Source: Verrucomicrobiales bacterium (GTDB taxonomy: Bacteria; Verrucomicrobiota; Verrucomicrobiia; Limisphaerales; J093). From it: DNA of 64,000 nucleotides. How positions within the stretch are numbered: the first letter of the stretch is position 1; every line of letters begins with the position of its first letter. Of the stretch, positions 62,964-64,000 are shown in pieces. A model generated the notes under the pieces. The model saw only the letters and a list, made by a program, of their open reading frames with translations. It was not told where the DNA came from and did no database searches. The DNA lies in the NCBI GenBank assembly GCA_024233305.1, contig JACKPV010000024.1, positions 248,001 to 312,000 on the forward strand, in the 5' to 3' direction. Position numbers and translations under genes: made by a program.

Positions 62964-63857
62964 ATGAACACGAGTGGAAATGAAGATGGGGCCCTGGGAC
63001 TTGCGTCCAGCCAGCGCCGCCTCTCATGGGAGTCCGACGCGGGCTTTGTAGAGGTCCCAAGCCGGTTGGTCTTGACAACCCGTGGGTGCTGCCGGGCTTT
63101 CACCCTGATCGAGTTGCTGACAGTGATCGCTGTGATTACAGTGTTGGCGGGCATGATCCTGCCTGCGGTCCTGGCAGCCAAGTCGCGAGCGAAGGAGGCG
63201 ACATGTGCATCGAACCTCCGTCAGTTTGCCTTGGCACTCCATCTGTATGCACAGGACTACAAGGACGAACTGCCCCCGAACTCGGACGGACGAGACGAGG
63301 CGCTTGGCGCGACGTGGGTGGAAGGATGGCTTGGGCTACCGGGGCCGGATTGCACGAACACCGTCTATTTGCGCCAAAGCGTGCTGGCGCCATATCTCGG
63401 TCAGGAGGTCTCCGTCTGGCAATGCCCGTCCGCCAGGCGGCCCGTGAAGGTCTCTGGAGTCTCCCAGCCGCGTGTCCGCACGGTGTCACTCAACTGCTTT
63501 CTTGGGAGCCCGGTCGAGAGCCCAGCGGCCAGGACATATCGACGGCTAAGCGATATCAGGAAACCAATACCGTCCGAAATGTTCGCTTTCCTCGACGAGA
63601 GGGTGGAAACGATCAACGACGGGAGCTTCGCGCTGCAATGGGATTTTAGTGAACAGCAGCCCGAGGGCTGGATTTTGCGAGATAAACCTGGCACGCAACA
63701 CCGTAGCGGTGCAAACTTGGCGTTTGCTGATGCACACGTGGAACGGCACCGGTGGCGGGATAAGCGAACCGTGAACCCACCTCGCGACGATGCCGTCATG
63801 GCTGGTAATCCTGACATCTTGTGGCTCCAACAACACGCCACGTGGCGATCGCCTTGA
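62964..63857 (+). CDS. Prepilin-like protein (DUF1559/H-x9-DG type)
   Basis: The 297-residue protein has a 45-residue leader region ending in Arg-Ala, then the prepilin helix FTLIELLTVIAVITVLAGMI (the usual Gly at -1 is Ala), an alpha/beta pilin-like body and, near the C-terminus, GTQHRSGANLAFADAHVERH, which resembles the H-x9-DG motif with DA in place of DG. Such proteins are numerous in Planctomycetes and Verrucomicrobia and are exported by a type II/IV-like system. The leader is longer than usual, so a later start is possible. Confidence 0.85.
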   Translation: MNTSGNEDGALGLASSQRRLSWESDAGFVEVPSRLVLTTRGCCRAFTLIELLTVIAVITVLAGMILPAVLAAKSRAKEATCASNLRQFALALHLYAQDYKDELPPNSDGRDEALGATWVEGWLGLPGPDCTNTVYLRQSVLAPYLGQEVSVWQCPSARRPVKVSGVSQPRVRTVSLNCFLGSPVESPAARTYRRLSDIRKPIPSEMFAFLDERVETINDGSFALQWDFSEQQPEGWILRDKPGTQHRSGANLAFADAHVERHRWRDKRTVNPPRDDAVMAGNPDILWLQQHATWRSP

Positions 63858-64000
63858 CCGGCGATTCTCAACAAAGTGGATTCCATTTGCTGTACGCCCG
63901 CGTACGGCCAAGGTTGCGGGTGCTGGGAGGTATATAGACTCATGAAATGGACTGCCAGTACGCCGTGTCAGGTTCGCCTCACCGTATTGCGTCGGTACGC
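63858..64000. other. Window end, no feature seen
   Basis: The last 143 bases show no gene, hairpin with T-tract or repeat that I can support. Confidence 0.5.

Overview
The window looks like a chromosomal piece of a Verrucomicrobiota bacterium. This is inferred from an Amuc_1099/1100/1101-type pilus-like cluster as in Akkermansia, a kdsB-pyrG pair as in Chlamydiae and relatives, an exosortase/PEP-CTERM locus, a DUF1559-like prepilin, secreted sulfatases and an alpha-galactosidase. Order Limisphaerales or a near relative is my best guess, not proven. GC is very high up to about 58.7 kb and clearly lower after that.

Layout. 1-3780 (minus): pilus-like cell-envelope genes (Amuc_1099-like, cut by the window edge; Amuc_1100-like; a PilM/PilN fusion). 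4204-5607 (minus): an exopolysaccharide-initiating sugar transferase. 5829-12399 (minus): a CusABC-type copper/silver efflux system. Facing away from it, 12558-14127 (plus) holds an anti-sigma-like protein, a periplasmic metal sensor and an ECF sigma factor in the order of cnrYXH. 14157-15515 (minus) is a sigma-54 activator, beside a plus-strand operon 15665-20509: a DUF4114 PEP-CTERM protein, a TPR protein, an exosortase, a small membrane protein and an EpsI-like protein. 20703-25582 (minus): a secreted GH27 alpha-galactosidase and a large secreted glycosidase-like protein. 25758-33804: AddB, an unknown protein, a rhomboid-TPR protein and another unknown protein. An intergenic repeat cluster follows, then a sulfatase.

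35974-43293 (plus) is one long run: kdsB, pyrG, then surface-glycan genes (GT10, truncated GT61, FkbM methyltransferase, GT-B glycosyltransferase, SGNH hydrolase). 43494-50697 (minus) is a compact hdrC-hdrB-hdrA-mvhD-mvhG-mvhA-protease operon. It encodes a soluble group 3c-like [NiFe] hydrogenase joined to a heterodisulfide-reductase complex, expected to oxidise H2 and bifurcate electrons to ferredoxin and an unknown second acceptor. It is followed by an MMPL transporter, a second sulfatase and class I fructose-bisphosphate aldolase with a terminator.

56.3-58.75 kb holds a sucrose-synthase remnant cut by an ISAs1-like insertion sequence. The IS transposase carries an N-terminal DruA (DUF4338) domain and a frameshift. 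The lower-GC segment that follows encodes a secreted cysteine-rich peptide, a membrane-anchored cysteine-containing protein and a MauE-like redox membrane protein, then a terminator, about 700 bases with no convincing gene, a PIG-V-like mannosyltransferase with an odd insert, and a prepilin-like protein. The peptide/MauE trio is the best candidate here for an undescribed system.
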